This document shows, in pieces, positions 7,073-14,543 of a stretch of 23,304 bases of DNA (position 1 is the stretch's first letter; every line of letters starts with the position of its first letter). A model generated the notes under the pieces. The model did no database searches. It was given only the letters and a program-made list of their open reading frames with translations, and had not been told where the DNA came from. This DNA comes from an uncultured Acetatifactor sp. Its GTDB lineage: Bacteria > Bacillota > Clostridia > Lachnospirales > Lachnospiraceae. The translations under genes and the position numbers were made by a program. The stretch covers positions 1-23,304 of the forward strand of contig CAJUFO010000071.1 in assembly GCA_910585615.1 (NCBI GenBank). Reading direction: 5' to 3'.

Positions 7073-8584
7073 ATGAACAGAAAAGACTTATACAAGAACC
7101 ACAGATTCTGCATGGCCGCCTGTACGGTCCTGCTCCTGGCAGACACCTTCTGCATTTTCCTCATCGCCCGTTACCTTGCCGCCTTCGTAGACATCTTATC
7201 CGATTTTTCCTATCAAAGAGGAGTCCTCATTGTGGAAAAGCTCTGCGTCGTATTCGCGGTGCAGCTGGCATGTGCCTATGTCAAGGGCCGGTTATGGACG
7301 CCCTGCCGCCAGCGCAGGACGAACGACCTGGAATGCGCCCTGTACGCCAGATACCTGGAAGGGCCCCTGCGCCCGGACAGCGAGGGCAGGCTCACAGTCC
7401 TCTGCGAAAAAGATATCCCCGAATGTGTGGACTTCTTCACGGAGAAGCTTCCGGGCCTGATCCAGGCCGGGGCGGGACTCCTCCTCTATTCCCTTCTGCT
7501 GGCCCGGAGGGACAGCGGCCTGTGGATAGCGGGCCTGCTGACGGCATTCGGCATGATCCAGTTCCTGCCCCCGCTCATCACGGAAAAATATCTGGTGCAG
7601 AACTATATCCGCGCAGGGCAGGCGGAGGAAGATATCAACCAGGAGCTCATATCCGGCCTGTCGGGGATGCTCACCATCAAAATGCTGAACCTTCATGACT
7701 GGTTCCTGGGCCGCTACCTGCAAAGGCAGCGGGATCTGCGCAAAGTCTGCGAGCGGGCGGCAGGCACCGCCAGCGTACAGTCCGCCCTGTACTCCGGCGC
7801 GGCCCTGGTGCAGCAGTTGGGCTTTCTGCTGTCGGGAGCCCTGCTGGCCGCAGGCGGCATCTGCTCTGTGCCCGCGCTGATAGAAGCTTACGCTTTATCA
7901 TCCTCTTTTTATCAATACATAGCCATTCTGGGGAAGCTCAAGGCAGACCGCGGAATCTGCCGTGCCGCGGAGGACCGGATCCTTCAGATATTCCGGGCCC
8001 CCGACAGTTCCTCCGCCCTTTATGAAAATCTGGAGATGGCCCTGCCCGCAAAGGGGATATGGCTGGTAAAAGGGGCGAACGGCTCCGGAAAGTCCACCCT
8101 CTTCTCCGTCTTAAACGGCAGCCGCGCAAGCCGGGCCCGCATCACCCGGGGCGGAGAGCCCCTTTCCCGGGAGGCGCTGCGCCGGATCGCGGGATGGTGC
8201 CCGCAGATGTACCTGCCGATCTCCGACTCTTTCCGGGAATTGCTGGAAATGATTCCGGAGGAGACCCTTGACGCTGCCTTTCTGCAGACCTGCCTGGCAG
8301 AGTTCGGAATAGGCGGCGGGCTCCTCGACAGGCCCCTGAACGGACTCTCCGGCGGCCAGCAGAAGAAAATCGCGCTGACATTGGCCCTGTCGAAGAAAAG
8401 CGGGCTTCTGCTGCTGGACGAGCCGGAGGCCTCTCTGGATCAGGCGGGCATCGAAAGCCTGCGGAAACTGTTGACGGGGGAGCACCGTCCGGTCCTGCTG
8501 GCGACCCATACTTCGCTTTACGATGACTGCGCGTCCGGCGCCATATATGTGGAAGGAGGTCTGGTACATGTCCGTGAAAACTGA
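7073..8584 (+). CDS. ABC exporter half-transporter A (fused membrane and ATPase domains)
   Basis: A 503-residue half-size ABC exporter, shorter than the usual 570-600. The N-terminal membrane domain has several hydrophobic spans, for example AACTVLLLADTFCIFLIARY near residue 15. The ATPase domain has Walker A GANGSGKST (334-342), Q-loop Gln378, signature LSGGQ (425-429), Walker B LLLLDE (445-450) and His479 in ATHTS. All catalytic residues are present, but the strand region before Walker A is very short and the nucleotide-stacking aromatic A-loop is not apparent. The start at 7073 follows AAAGGAGCCCCGCA; an in-frame ATG at 6983 lacks a ribosome binding site. It overlaps the second ABC gene by 17 bp, so the two probably form a heterodimer. 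The cargo is unknown; no leader-peptidase domain and no nearby precursor peptide gene are seen. GC content is higher than in the flanks. Confidence 0.88.
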   Translation: MNRKDLYKNHRFCMAACTVLLLADTFCIFLIARYLAAFVDILSDFSYQRGVLIVEKLCVVFAVQLACAYVKGRLWTPCRQRRTNDLECALYARYLEGPLRPDSEGRLTVLCEKDIPECVDFFTEKLPGLIQAGAGLLLYSLLLARRDSGLWIAGLLTAFGMIQFLPPLITEKYLVQNYIRAGQAEEDINQELISGLSGMLTIKMLNLHDWFLGRYLQRQRDLRKVCERAAGTASVQSALYSGAALVQQLGFLLSGALLAAGGICSVPALIEAYALSSSFYQYIAILGKLKADRGICRAAEDRILQIFRAPDSSSALYENLEMALPAKGIWLVKGANGSGKSTLFSVLNGSRASRARITRGGEPLSREALRRIAGWCPQMYLPISDSFRELLEMIPEETLDAAFLQTCLAEFGIGGGLLDRPLNGLSGGQQKKIALTLALSKKSGLLLLDEPEASLDQAGIESLRKLLTGEHRPVLLATHTSLYDDCASGAIYVEGGLVHVREN

Positions 8585-10193
8585 GAACCATTGGGGAATG
8601 CTGAAGGATATCTGGAAGATAATGTGGCCCGCGGCGCTGCCCCTCTATCTGAGCTACTTCTACTACCGTTTCGTGGGGGTGTATACCTCCGGATTGCTGG
8701 GGCAGATCATGGATCTGCTGCTGTACCGAAACGGGAACCTGGCCGACAGCCGGCTCTTCCTGAAGCTTGCGCTGGCTTTCCTGTTCTCCCTGCTGCTGAT
8801 GCCCTCCGTGGATTTCCTGACGAACATAGTCATATTCCGGAAAGGCCTGCGCTATGAAGCCTCCGTGGTGGATCGCATTTTCCGAAAAGACTATGAGGCT
8901 TTCGGGTCCTGCCAGTCGGCCGAATGGGCGGCCAGGGTGTCCTCGGATCCCCTGACATACAGGAACATGGCCATCCTGGCGCCTGTCAGGCTTCTGGCGG
9001 ACGGCACGGTATTCCTGACGGCCCTGTACGCTTCGCTCCGGAGAGACGCCAGGCTGGCGCTCCTCCTCACAGCAGGCATATGGCTGTCCATCGCCCTCCG
9101 CTTCTTTTTCCGGAAATGGGACAACCGCTACCTGAATGCCAGGCAGGACTGGCAGAACCGGGTAAAGGCCAGGCAGGCCGCAATCGTCCGGGCCCATTCC
9201 TTCTGGCTGTCCTACGGCTGCGCCGCAAGCCTGCCCCGGCAGATGAAAAAGCGATTTGGACAGTTCCACCGGGAGACCGGAAAGCCGGAGGCATCCCTGA
9301 ACGCGGCGACGGACTGCGTCCAGAGAGGGCTGGTGCTTTCGCTGTTTCTGGTATCCCTGCTCTACGGGCTGCGTCTGGTGGAAAAGGACAGCATCAGCGC
9401 CGGCGATTTCGTCACGATCTATTTCCTGATGATGCAGATGCGGACCATGGCGGAGAGCATCCTCACAAACCTGCAGGTGCTCCGGGGCTTTGGCGCCCAG
9501 CAGGAGCGGATGGCTGCGCTGCTCGGCTCCGCGGAGCCCACAGGCAGCCGGGAAATCCCGGACTGGCAGCGCCTGTCCTTTGAAGGCCTGTCCTATACCT
9601 ACCCAGGCGCCCAGGTCGGCATGCCCCGGCGGGACTTAGGGATAAGCCCCGGCGAGACCCTGATGCTGGAAGGGGAGAACGGAAGCGGGAAGACCACTCT
9701 CCTGAAGCTCCTCGGGGGCCTGTTCCCGGAGAAGAACAGCCAGATCCGGATAGACGGGCTCCCCCTGGCAGAGCTGAGCCTTGCAGACTGGAGGGGTTCA
9801 ATCGGCTATGTCCAGCAGTTTCCCCATCTCTTCCCCGGCACTGTCCGGGAGAACGTGCGCATCGGCAATCTGGACGCCTCCGAGGCCCGGGTGGACGCCG
9901 TTCTGGAAAAGCTCGGGCTCTCCCCCCTGGCAGACCGGCTGTTGAACGGGACGGATCCCGGGCTCTCCGGCGGCGAGGTCAAGCGCGTGGAGCTGGCCCG
10001 CCTGCTGCTCCGGCTGGAAAAATGCCGCCTGCTCATGCTGGACGAACCCTTTGAGAATCTGGACGAAGAGGGGCGTAAGGCCGTATGGGAAGTCCTGCGC
10101 CTGTCCGGCAAGGCCATACTCTGCGTTTCCCACAAAGAAAAGGCTGTACAGCCGGCTCCCATGTGTGATATAGTATCCCCACATAACCGGTAG
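8568..10193 (+). CDS. ABC exporter half-transporter B (fused membrane and ATPase domains)
   Basis: A 541-residue half-size ABC exporter, the likely partner of the preceding gene. The membrane domain fills about residues 15-310. The ATPase domain has an A-loop-like LSFEGLSYTYPG, Walker A GENGSGKTT (369-377), Q-loop YVQQFPHLF with Gln417, signature LSGGE (466-470), Walker B LLMLDE (488-493) and His522. The signature ends in Glu instead of Gln, a tolerated variant; otherwise the site looks complete. The start at 8568 has an ideal AAGGAGGT 8 bases upstream and lies inside the 3' end of the first ABC gene, implying coupled translation. The C-terminus after the H-loop is short. An XRE-TPR regulator follows 114 bp downstream on the same strand and is a candidate controller. 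Substrate cannot be inferred. Confidence 0.88.
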   Translation: MSVKTENHWGMLKDIWKIMWPAALPLYLSYFYYRFVGVYTSGLLGQIMDLLLYRNGNLADSRLFLKLALAFLFSLLLMPSVDFLTNIVIFRKGLRYEASVVDRIFRKDYEAFGSCQSAEWAARVSSDPLTYRNMAILAPVRLLADGTVFLTALYASLRRDARLALLLTAGIWLSIALRFFFRKWDNRYLNARQDWQNRVKARQAAIVRAHSFWLSYGCAASLPRQMKKRFGQFHRETGKPEASLNAATDCVQRGLVLSLFLVSLLYGLRLVEKDSISAGDFVTIYFLMMQMRTMAESILTNLQVLRGFGAQQERMAALLGSAEPTGSREIPDWQRLSFEGLSYTYPGAQVGMPRRDLGISPGETLMLEGENGSGKTTLLKLLGGLFPEKNSQIRIDGLPLAELSLADWRGSIGYVQQFPHLFPGTVRENVRIGNLDASEARVDAVLEKLGLSPLADRLLNGTDPGLSGGEVKRVELARLLLRLEKCRLLMLDEPFENLDEEGRKAVWEVLRLSGKAILCVSHKEKAVQPAPMCDIVSPHNR

Positions 10194-10208
10194 CCGTGCC
10201 CAGGAACC

Positions 10209-10246
10209 GGATGCCGCGCTCCCGGATCACGCTCTGGATGCCGCGC
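10209..10246. repeat. 11-bp direct repeat ahead of the XRE-TPR gene
   Basis: GGATGCCGCGC occurs at 10209-10219 and 10236-10246, a 27-bp step, within the 114-bp gap between the second ABC gene and the regulator gene. Each copy is followed by a CTCC-containing stretch, so the similarity extends a little further. It could be an operator pair for the adjacent XRE protein or chance in GC-rich DNA. Confidence 0.4.
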
Positions 10247-10307
10247 GCTCCGGGCCACATATCCAGACGGCTTCGGCATGAAATCCCTGAAAACGGAGGC
10301 CCACAAC

Positions 10308-11285
10308 ATGACGATCAATGACAATATCCGTAAACTGCGCCAGCTAAAACACCTGTCACAGGAGGCGCTGGGAGAGCTTCTCGGCGTCTCCGGCCAGGCT
10401 GTCTCGAAATGGGAACAGGCCATCACCTCTCCGGACATCTCGCTGCTGCCCGCCCTGGCGGGGGTCTTCGGCGTGACCATCGACAGCCTGTTCCAGGATG
10501 CCATCGCCAGGCGCTATCCCGGCTATGGCAGTGAGCGCAGCGAGCTGGTGGCTTTCTACACAGACGAGAACGGTACGGAAAAAGATTTCCGGCTGGCGGC
10601 AGAGGCCCTGGGGGAAGTCATCCTGAACGGAAAGGCCTCCACGGAAGATTATGTGAACTATGGGCTGTTGTACCATGTGCGCTCCCGCAGGGATTCCCAA
10701 ATGGCCCTGCGTTATTACCGCCTTGCCATTGCAGAGGGGGACCGCAGCAGCCTCTTCTGGATGTCCGCCCACCAGCAGCTCACGAAGCTTCTGGATGAGC
10801 TGGGACGGCTGGAGGAGGCCGTGGAAGAACAGAAAAAATGGCGGGACGCCCAGCCGGACTGTGCCTGGGCGCGTGTGGCCTACGCCTATGCCCTTGAAAG
10901 GGCGGGACGGCTGGAGGAGGCCTGTGCAGAGGCTAAGGAGGCCCTCCGCCTGGATGCCGAAGACATAAATGTCCTGACCATGGCGGGAGACCTGTTCTCC
11001 CAGACAGGAGAATGCGAAAAAGCCCTCTCCTGCTGGGACAGGGCATATGCCAACGATTCCACTCAGATTTCCTGCCTCTTTTCCAAGGCCGAGCTGTATG
11101 CTTCTATGGGAAGGACAGAGGATGCCATCGGGCAGTACGAAGAGATCCTGGCCTGGCTGGAGGCTCATGGCTACAACATGGAGCTGGAGGGAGCCCACCC
11201 GCGCCGGCGCATTCAAGAGCTGCGGGGCGAGGGATGCGTCCCCCATTCCGTTCAGGAAATATTTCCGCCCATTCAGGCAATTTGA
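10308..11285 (+). CDS. XRE-family transcriptional regulator with TPR repeats
   Basis: A 325-residue regulator. Residues 4-62 form a Cro/C1-type helix-turn-helix (DNIRKLRQLKHLSQEALGEL, recognition helix around SGQAVSKWEQ at 28-37). Residues about 130-295 hold TPR-like helical pairs (for example RLEEAVEEQKKWRDAQP, RLEEACAEAKEALRLDAED, CEKALSCWDRAYAND, RTEDAIGQYEEILAW). Proteins of this layout bind DNA through the N-terminus and may sense a peptide or partner protein through the TPRs. The start at 10308 is chosen for GGAGG at 8-base spacing; an ATG at 10278 has none. It follows the ABC pair on the same strand with no terminator between, so it may regulate that operon. Its ligand and target are not evident. 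Confidence 0.9.
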   Translation: MTINDNIRKLRQLKHLSQEALGELLGVSGQAVSKWEQAITSPDISLLPALAGVFGVTIDSLFQDAIARRYPGYGSERSELVAFYTDENGTEKDFRLAAEALGEVILNGKASTEDYVNYGLLYHVRSRRDSQMALRYYRLAIAEGDRSSLFWMSAHQQLTKLLDELGRLEEAVEEQKKWRDAQPDCAWARVAYAYALERAGRLEEACAEAKEALRLDAEDINVLTMAGDLFSQTGECEKALSCWDRAYANDSTQISCLFSKAELYASMGRTEDAIGQYEEILAWLEAHGYNMELEGAHPRRRIQELRGEGCVPHSVQEIFPPIQAI

Positions 11286-11353
11286 AACATATGGCTGCAT
11301 TTATGTGGTATGGTTATGTTTGTCAATCGATAGGACGGATAGGAGGTGAGCGT

Positions 11354-11533
11354 ATGGCAAAAGAACGTTTTGTAGAGATTTATAACCAGGGCATCGTAAA
11401 TGTGGCAAAGGTCATAGTGGATACGGAAACCGGCGTGAATTACCTGATGGCTTCCCATAATAAGGCGAATGGCACCGGGCTGACTGTACTGGTGGATCAG
11501 GACGGCAAGCCTATTGTCACCCCCGTCAAGTAA
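11354..11533 (+). CDS. DUF6440-like small protein, 59 residues
   Basis: A 59-residue protein starting MAKERFVEIYNQGIVNVAKV and continuing with IVDTETGVNYL and GLTVLVDQDGKPIV. This is the compact beta-rich pattern of the DUF6440 family, in which a conserved TGVNYL segment is followed by GLT-L-D-DGKP. The function of the family is unknown. The start is firm: AGGAGGTGAGCGT directly precedes the ATG. It is complete, with no signal peptide or membrane span. It lies 68 bp after the XRE-TPR gene on the same strand and is followed within about 65 bp by a strong terminator, so it is the last gene of the plus-strand block. A weak TTGAAA at 11282-11287 could belong to a private promoter, but the matching -10 is poor. 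Confidence 0.85.
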   Translation: MAKERFVEIYNQGIVNVAKVIVDTETGVNYLMASHNKANGTGLTVLVDQDGKPIVTPVK

Positions 11534-11596
11534 GGGACTGTCTGCCGCGCCACGGCAAGGGAAAACGAGCGTACAGGCAAGCGTAACCACGCCCGA

Positions 11597-11632
11597 AACG
11601 GCGGCTCCCGGAAATCGGAGCCGCCGTTTTTT
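11597..11632 (+). terminator. Strong rho-independent terminator after the DUF6440 gene
   Basis: A perfect 12-bp stem, AACGGCGGCTCC with GGAGCCGCCGTT, has an 8-base loop and then a T-tract on the plus strand. It closes the ABC/XRE/DUF6440 block. Read on the minus strand the same stem has only three T's after it, so it could act weakly for the convergent ruvA as well. Confidence 0.92.
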
Positions 11633-11676
11633 CTGCATGGAAGATTTTCATTTTGCCGCCCGCCAGATTGGAAAGG

Positions 11677-11688
11677 CCCTTATAAGGG
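11677..11688. repeat. 12-bp perfect palindrome beside the ruvA stop
   Basis: CCCTTATAAGGG is a perfect palindrome. Allowing one G-T pair it extends to 18 bp (11674-11691). It lies 11 bp downstream of the ruvA stop codon. It could be a protein-binding site or a short transcript-end hairpin, but there is no loop or T-run of the usual terminator type. Confidence 0.5.
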
Positions 11689-11699
11689 TCTCTCCCCCG

Positions 11700-12311
11700 T
11701 CAGAACATCTTCTTCAGCGCCGCCTTCAGCACTGCCCCGGAATCCATGGCCTCGATGCCCTCGATGGCGTTCACCGCCTTGGCGGCCTCCGCCTGGCCAT
11801 AGCCCAGGGACACCAGCGCCTCCACGGCCTCCCTCTTCTGGGGGCTGTCCATCGCAGCCGCGCCCGCAGCCTGTGTCCCCTGGATTTCCATGCCGATGGC
11901 GGTGTCCTCCACCTTGATTTTGCCCTTCAGCTCCAGAATCAATCGCTCCGCCGTCCTGGCCCCGATTCCCGGCGCTTTGGTGATGGCCTTCACGTCCCCC
12001 GACAGAATGGCGAACCGCAGGGAATCCGCGTCCAGCACGGACAGGATCGCCAGTCCGCCCTTGGGCCCGATGCCGCTTACCGTAATGCACTTCTTAAAAA
12101 TATCCAGGTCGTTTTTGGACAGGAAGCCAAAGAGCTGTATGGCATCCTCCCGCACGCTGGTATAGGTGTACAGCTTCACCCTCTCCCCGATGCCCGGGAG
12201 CCTGGCCGCCGTGTCCGCGGAAATCCTGACATTGTATCCGATTCCGCCCACATCAACCACGGCATTGTCTTCCGCTATGTCCTCAACGGTTCCTTTTACA
12301 TATGCTATCAT
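11700..12311 (-). CDS. ruvA: Holliday junction DNA-binding protein RuvA
   Basis: A 203-residue RuvA, the tetrameric junction-recognition partner of RuvB. The OB-fold domain covers about 1-63 (MIAYVKGTVEDIAEDNAVVD at the start, GIGYNV at 23-28). Two helix-hairpin-helix motifs are VSGIGPK (78-84) and APGIGART (113-120). A flexible linker near 140-155 leads to the C-terminal RuvB-contacting domain (160-203), which includes the ALVSLGYGQAEAAKAV helix pair. The start at 12311 follows AAGGAGAGAGAC. It is only 10 bp after the MATE gene stop, so the two are very likely co-transcribed, an unusual partnership. Downstream, where ruvB is expected, lies a convergent foreign-looking cassette. Confidence 0.96.
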   Translation of the reverse strand: MIAYVKGTVEDIAEDNAVVDVGGIGYNVRISADTAARLPGIGERVKLYTYTSVREDAIQLFGFLSKNDLDIFKKCITVSGIGPKGGLAILSVLDADSLRFAILSGDVKAITKAPGIGARTAERLILELKGKIKVEDTAIGMEIQGTQAAGAAAMDSPQKREAVEALVSLGYGQAEAAKAVNAIEGIEAMDSGAVLKAALKKMF

Positions 12312-12321
12312 GTCTCTCTCC

Positions 12322-13692
12322 TTATGCCACTCCGGGATTGCGCCTCAGTATTTTCTTGTACACTATCAGGAAGCACACCAGGTGCACTGCGAAGGTCAGG
12401 CCCCAGCTGATGGGATAGGAATAATACAGGCACTCCAGCGTATGGTAGCTGCGGAAGACGGAGTATATCCACACCACCCGGAACAGGCATGCTCCGGTCA
12501 GGGACACCAGCATGGGCATGATGGCGTAGCCCATGCCGCGCAGCGCTCCCACGGCCACATCCATCAGGCCGCAGAGGAAATAAGGCACGCAGATAATCCT
12601 CATCCGCAGGATGCCGTACTCAATCACCGCAGGGTCTACGGTGTAAAGCTTTAACAGCGTACCGCCGAGCAGATATGCCACATTTCCCATGAACAGGCCC
12701 ACCGCCACCACCAGCAGCTCGCATATCAGCAGGATTTTTCCGATTCTTTTATATTTCTTGGCTCCGTAGTTCTGGCCGCAGAAGCTGATGGCAGCCTGGT
12801 AGAAGGCGTTCATGGCCGTGTAGACGAAGCCCTCGATGTTGCTGGCCGCCGTGTTCCCCGCCATGGCAGTGGAGCCGAAGCTGTTCACGGAGGACTGGAT
12901 CAGCACATTGGAGATGGAGAACAGCGCCCCCTGCATGCCTGCCGGAACGCCGATCTGGATCATCCTGAGCAGCTTGTCCGGCGCGATCTTCATCCCTTTC
13001 AGCTCCAGGCGGTAGGGGCTGTCCGTGGAGATGAGGCATCTGACCACCAGCGCGGCGGAGATGGCCTGGGAGGCCACCGTAGCCGTGGCCACGCCAGCCA
13101 CGCCCATGTGGAAGACGATTACGAATACCAGGTTCAGAACCACGTTCACCACGCCTGCAATCAGCAGGTAGTAGAGAGGCCTTTTGGTATCCCCCACTGC
13201 CCGCAGTACCGCGCTGCCGAAATTGTAGACCATCATGAACGGCATCCCGGCAAAGTAGATGCGCATATAGAGAACCGAATGGGAAATCACGTCATCCGGC
13301 GTGCCCATCCAGCCCAGGGCCGGTCTGGCCAGGAAAAAGCCAAGGAATATCAGGATGATTCCTCCCGCCAGAGCGGTGGCGATGGCAGTCTGCACCATCT
13401 CCTTCAGCTGGATGTCCTGCTTTGCGCCATAATACCGGGCCACCAGCACATTCGCGCCCACCGAAAGCCCGATGAAGATGTTCACCAGGAGGTTCGTCAG
13501 CGATCCGGTGGAGCCCACCGCCGCCAGGGCCTGGTTTCCCGCGAAGCGCCCTACCACCACGATATCCGCCGCGTTGAAGAGGAGCTGCAGGATGCCGGAC
13601 AGCATCAGCGGTACATAGAATATCATGATTTTGCCCAGCAGCGGGCCATTGCACATATCGATTTCGTATTTTTTGGAAGAAGCCTTCTCCAT
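12322..13692 (-). CDS. MATE-family multidrug efflux transporter
   Basis: A 456-residue membrane protein of the MATE family, about 12 transmembrane helices in two homologous halves. It would export cationic drugs or metabolites in exchange for Na+ or H+. Family features are the N-terminal PLLGKIMIFYVPLMLSGILQ, NAADIVVVGRFAGNQALAAVG, and the second-half IGVPAGMQGALFSISNVLIQ. Relatives are usually annotated NorM/DinF-like, and the substrate cannot be read from the sequence. The start at 13692 follows AAAGGGATTGGAAAAGGATT. It is upstream of ruvA in the same operon. Its 5' leader is unusual, with tandem hairpins and a possible 28-codon ORF ending 19 bp before the start, suggesting post-transcriptional control. 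Confidence 0.93.
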   Translation of the reverse strand: MEKASSKKYEIDMCNGPLLGKIMIFYVPLMLSGILQLLFNAADIVVVGRFAGNQALAAVGSTGSLTNLLVNIFIGLSVGANVLVARYYGAKQDIQLKEMVQTAIATALAGGIILIFLGFFLARPALGWMGTPDDVISHSVLYMRIYFAGMPFMMVYNFGSAVLRAVGDTKRPLYYLLIAGVVNVVLNLVFVIVFHMGVAGVATATVASQAISAALVVRCLISTDSPYRLELKGMKIAPDKLLRMIQIGVPAGMQGALFSISNVLIQSSVNSFGSTAMAGNTAASNIEGFVYTAMNAFYQAAISFCGQNYGAKKYKRIGKILLICELLVVAVGLFMGNVAYLLGGTLLKLYTVDPAVIEYGILRMRIICVPYFLCGLMDVAVGALRGMGYAIMPMLVSLTGACLFRVVWIYSVFRSYHTLECLYYSYPISWGLTFAVHLVCFLIVYKKILRRNPGVA

Positions 13693-13711
13693 AATCCTTT
13701 TCCAATCCCTT

Positions 13712-13798
13712 TCACATGTGAACTGTCTCGCTCCTCCGGGAGCGCTTTCCCTCCGTAAACATTGTCCCGAAGGGCCATTTGTTCCACAGCGTCTCCAT
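13712..13798 (-). CDS. Possible 28-residue leader ORF upstream of the MATE gene
   Basis: An ATG at 13798 opens a 28-codon frame that begins METLWNKWPFGTMFTEGKRS and ends ETVHM before a TGA at 13712. It ends 19 bp before the MATE start. A purine-rich GAGGAAGG lies immediately ahead of the ATG. That sequence is also the 3' arm of a hairpin (13801-13830), so ribosome access could be switched. Placement, strand and coupling distance fit a regulatory leader peptide of the kind that controls resistance genes by ribosome stalling. I do not recognise the peptide, and an open frame this short can arise by chance, so this is a candidate only. Confidence 0.3.
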   Translation of the reverse strand: METLWNKWPFGTMFTEGKRSRRSETVHM

Positions 13799-13800
13799 CC

Positions 13801-13830
13801 TTCCTCAGGAGTTTTGCCTCCTATGAGGAA
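13801..13830 (-). promoter_or_regulatory. Hairpin that could mask the leader-ORF ribosome binding site
   Basis: TTCCTCA (13801-13807) pairs with TGAGGAA (13824-13830), and GGAG with CTCC extends the stem inward around a 2-base bulge. On the minus-strand transcript the 3' arm GAGGAA is the Shine-Dalgarno sequence of the 28-codon leader ORF. A second small stem, CGCTCC-TCCG-GGAGCG on the plus strand (about 13729-13744), lies inside that ORF. Together they make a structured MATE leader. It does not match any riboswitch consensus I know. Confidence 0.45.
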
Positions 13831-13873
13831 ACAGAGCCTCGCAGTCTGTGGACTGTAGTCTGCAAGGCTCTGT
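13831..13873 (-). terminator. Long hairpin between leuD and the MATE leader
   Basis: ACAGAGCCT (13831-13839) pairs perfectly with AGGCTCTGT (13865-13873), and after one mismatch GCAG pairs with CTGC, around a loop of about 15 bases. It starts about 35 bp past the leuD stop. On the minus strand it is followed only by TTTCC, so it may be a weak terminator for leuCD or the first element of a MATE attenuator. Because it abuts the hairpin at 13801-13830, stacking or competition is possible. Confidence 0.5.
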
Positions 13874-13906
13874 CGTACATATTTTCTATTTGTTTCGGTC
13901 TGAATC

Positions 13907-14395
13907 CTACGATTGGCTATTGATGTAGTTGATCAGCCCCTCAGAGGAGATGATCCGCTGCATGAATTCCGGAAAGGCCTGGCCCTGGAAGCTGGTGCCC
14001 TTGGTCACATTTGTGATGACACCGGAATCGAAATCCACCTCCACCTCATCCCCTGCCTCGATGCCTCTGGCAGCCTCCGGACACTCGATGATGGGCAGGC
14101 CGATGTTGATGGCGTTCCGGTAGAAGATCCTGGCAAAGGTCTCCGCGATGACGCAGCTCACCCCCGCGGCCTTGATGGCGATGGGCGCATGCTCCCGGGA
14201 GGAGCCGCAGCCGAAGTTCTTCTCCGCCACGATGATGTCGCCCTTCTTCACCCGCTTGATGAAATCCTTGTCGATGTCCTCCATACAGTGGGCCGCCAGC
14301 TCCGCAGGGTCTGAGCTGTTCAGGTATCTGGCCGGGATGATGACATCCGTGTCTACATTGTCTCCGTATTTGAATACAGTTCCTTTTGCGTTCAT
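13907..14395 (-). CDS. leuD: 3-isopropylmalate dehydratase small subunit LeuD
   Basis: A 162-residue small subunit of isopropylmalate isomerase. It converts 2-isopropylmalate to 3-isopropylmalate in leucine synthesis together with LeuC. Landmarks are the N-terminal GTVFKYGDNVDTDVIIPARY, the substrate-recognition region around YLNSSDPAEL, and FGCGSSREHAPIAI, the swivelling-domain signature. Length matches the short form found with the roughly 420-residue LeuC. The start at 14395 follows GGAGGAGGAAT; the frame extends upstream to 14473 without support. It lies 218 bp after leuC, a wider gap than is usual for this pair. leuA and leuB are not in the window. Confidence 0.96.
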   Translation of the reverse strand: MNAKGTVFKYGDNVDTDVIIPARYLNSSDPAELAAHCMEDIDKDFIKRVKKGDIIVAEKNFGCGSSREHAPIAIKAAGVSCVIAETFARIFYRNAINIGLPIIECPEAARGIEAGDEVEVDFDSGVITNVTKGTSFQGQAFPEFMQRIISSEGLINYINSQS

Positions 14396-14528
14396 ATTCC
14401 TCCTCCGCGCCCGGCTGAAGCAGCGTTTCCGCAAAGAACAGCGGCATCTTCCGGGGCGCTCCTTTTTACTCAATCCTTCTTACAAAAAATGTTCCCAAAT
14501 ATTACTTGCTGCCTCTTCTCCCTGCCCA

Positions 14529-14543
14529 TTCCGGATACCGGAA
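14529..14543. repeat. Short inverted repeat in the leuC-leuD gap
   Basis: TTCCGG-ATA-CCGGAA is a perfect 6-bp inverted repeat in the 218-bp gap between leuC and leuD. It could be an operator half-site pair or a small mRNA hairpin controlling the ratio of the two subunits. No T-run follows. I saw no gene or firm promoter in the rest of the gap. Confidence 0.45.

Noticed and set aside
8142..9269. A 375-codon minus-strand frame opposite the ABC exporter genes
   Set aside because: It lies antisense to two well-supported ABC genes and has no family features. Long antisense frames are expected in DNA this rich in GC.
10033..10260. A minus-strand frame with a protein-like stretch (RERGIRFLGTATGYVGILYH) near the end of the second ABC gene
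   Set aside because: It overlaps the ABC coding end, has no ribosome binding site and no family I recognise. It could be a remnant, but the evidence is too thin to list.
13693..13906. Known riboswitch (TPP, guanidine, yybP-ykoY, cobalamin, FMN) upstream of the MATE gene
   Set aside because: None of the conserved cores that I know for these classes is present, so the element is listed only as a structured leader of unknown type.
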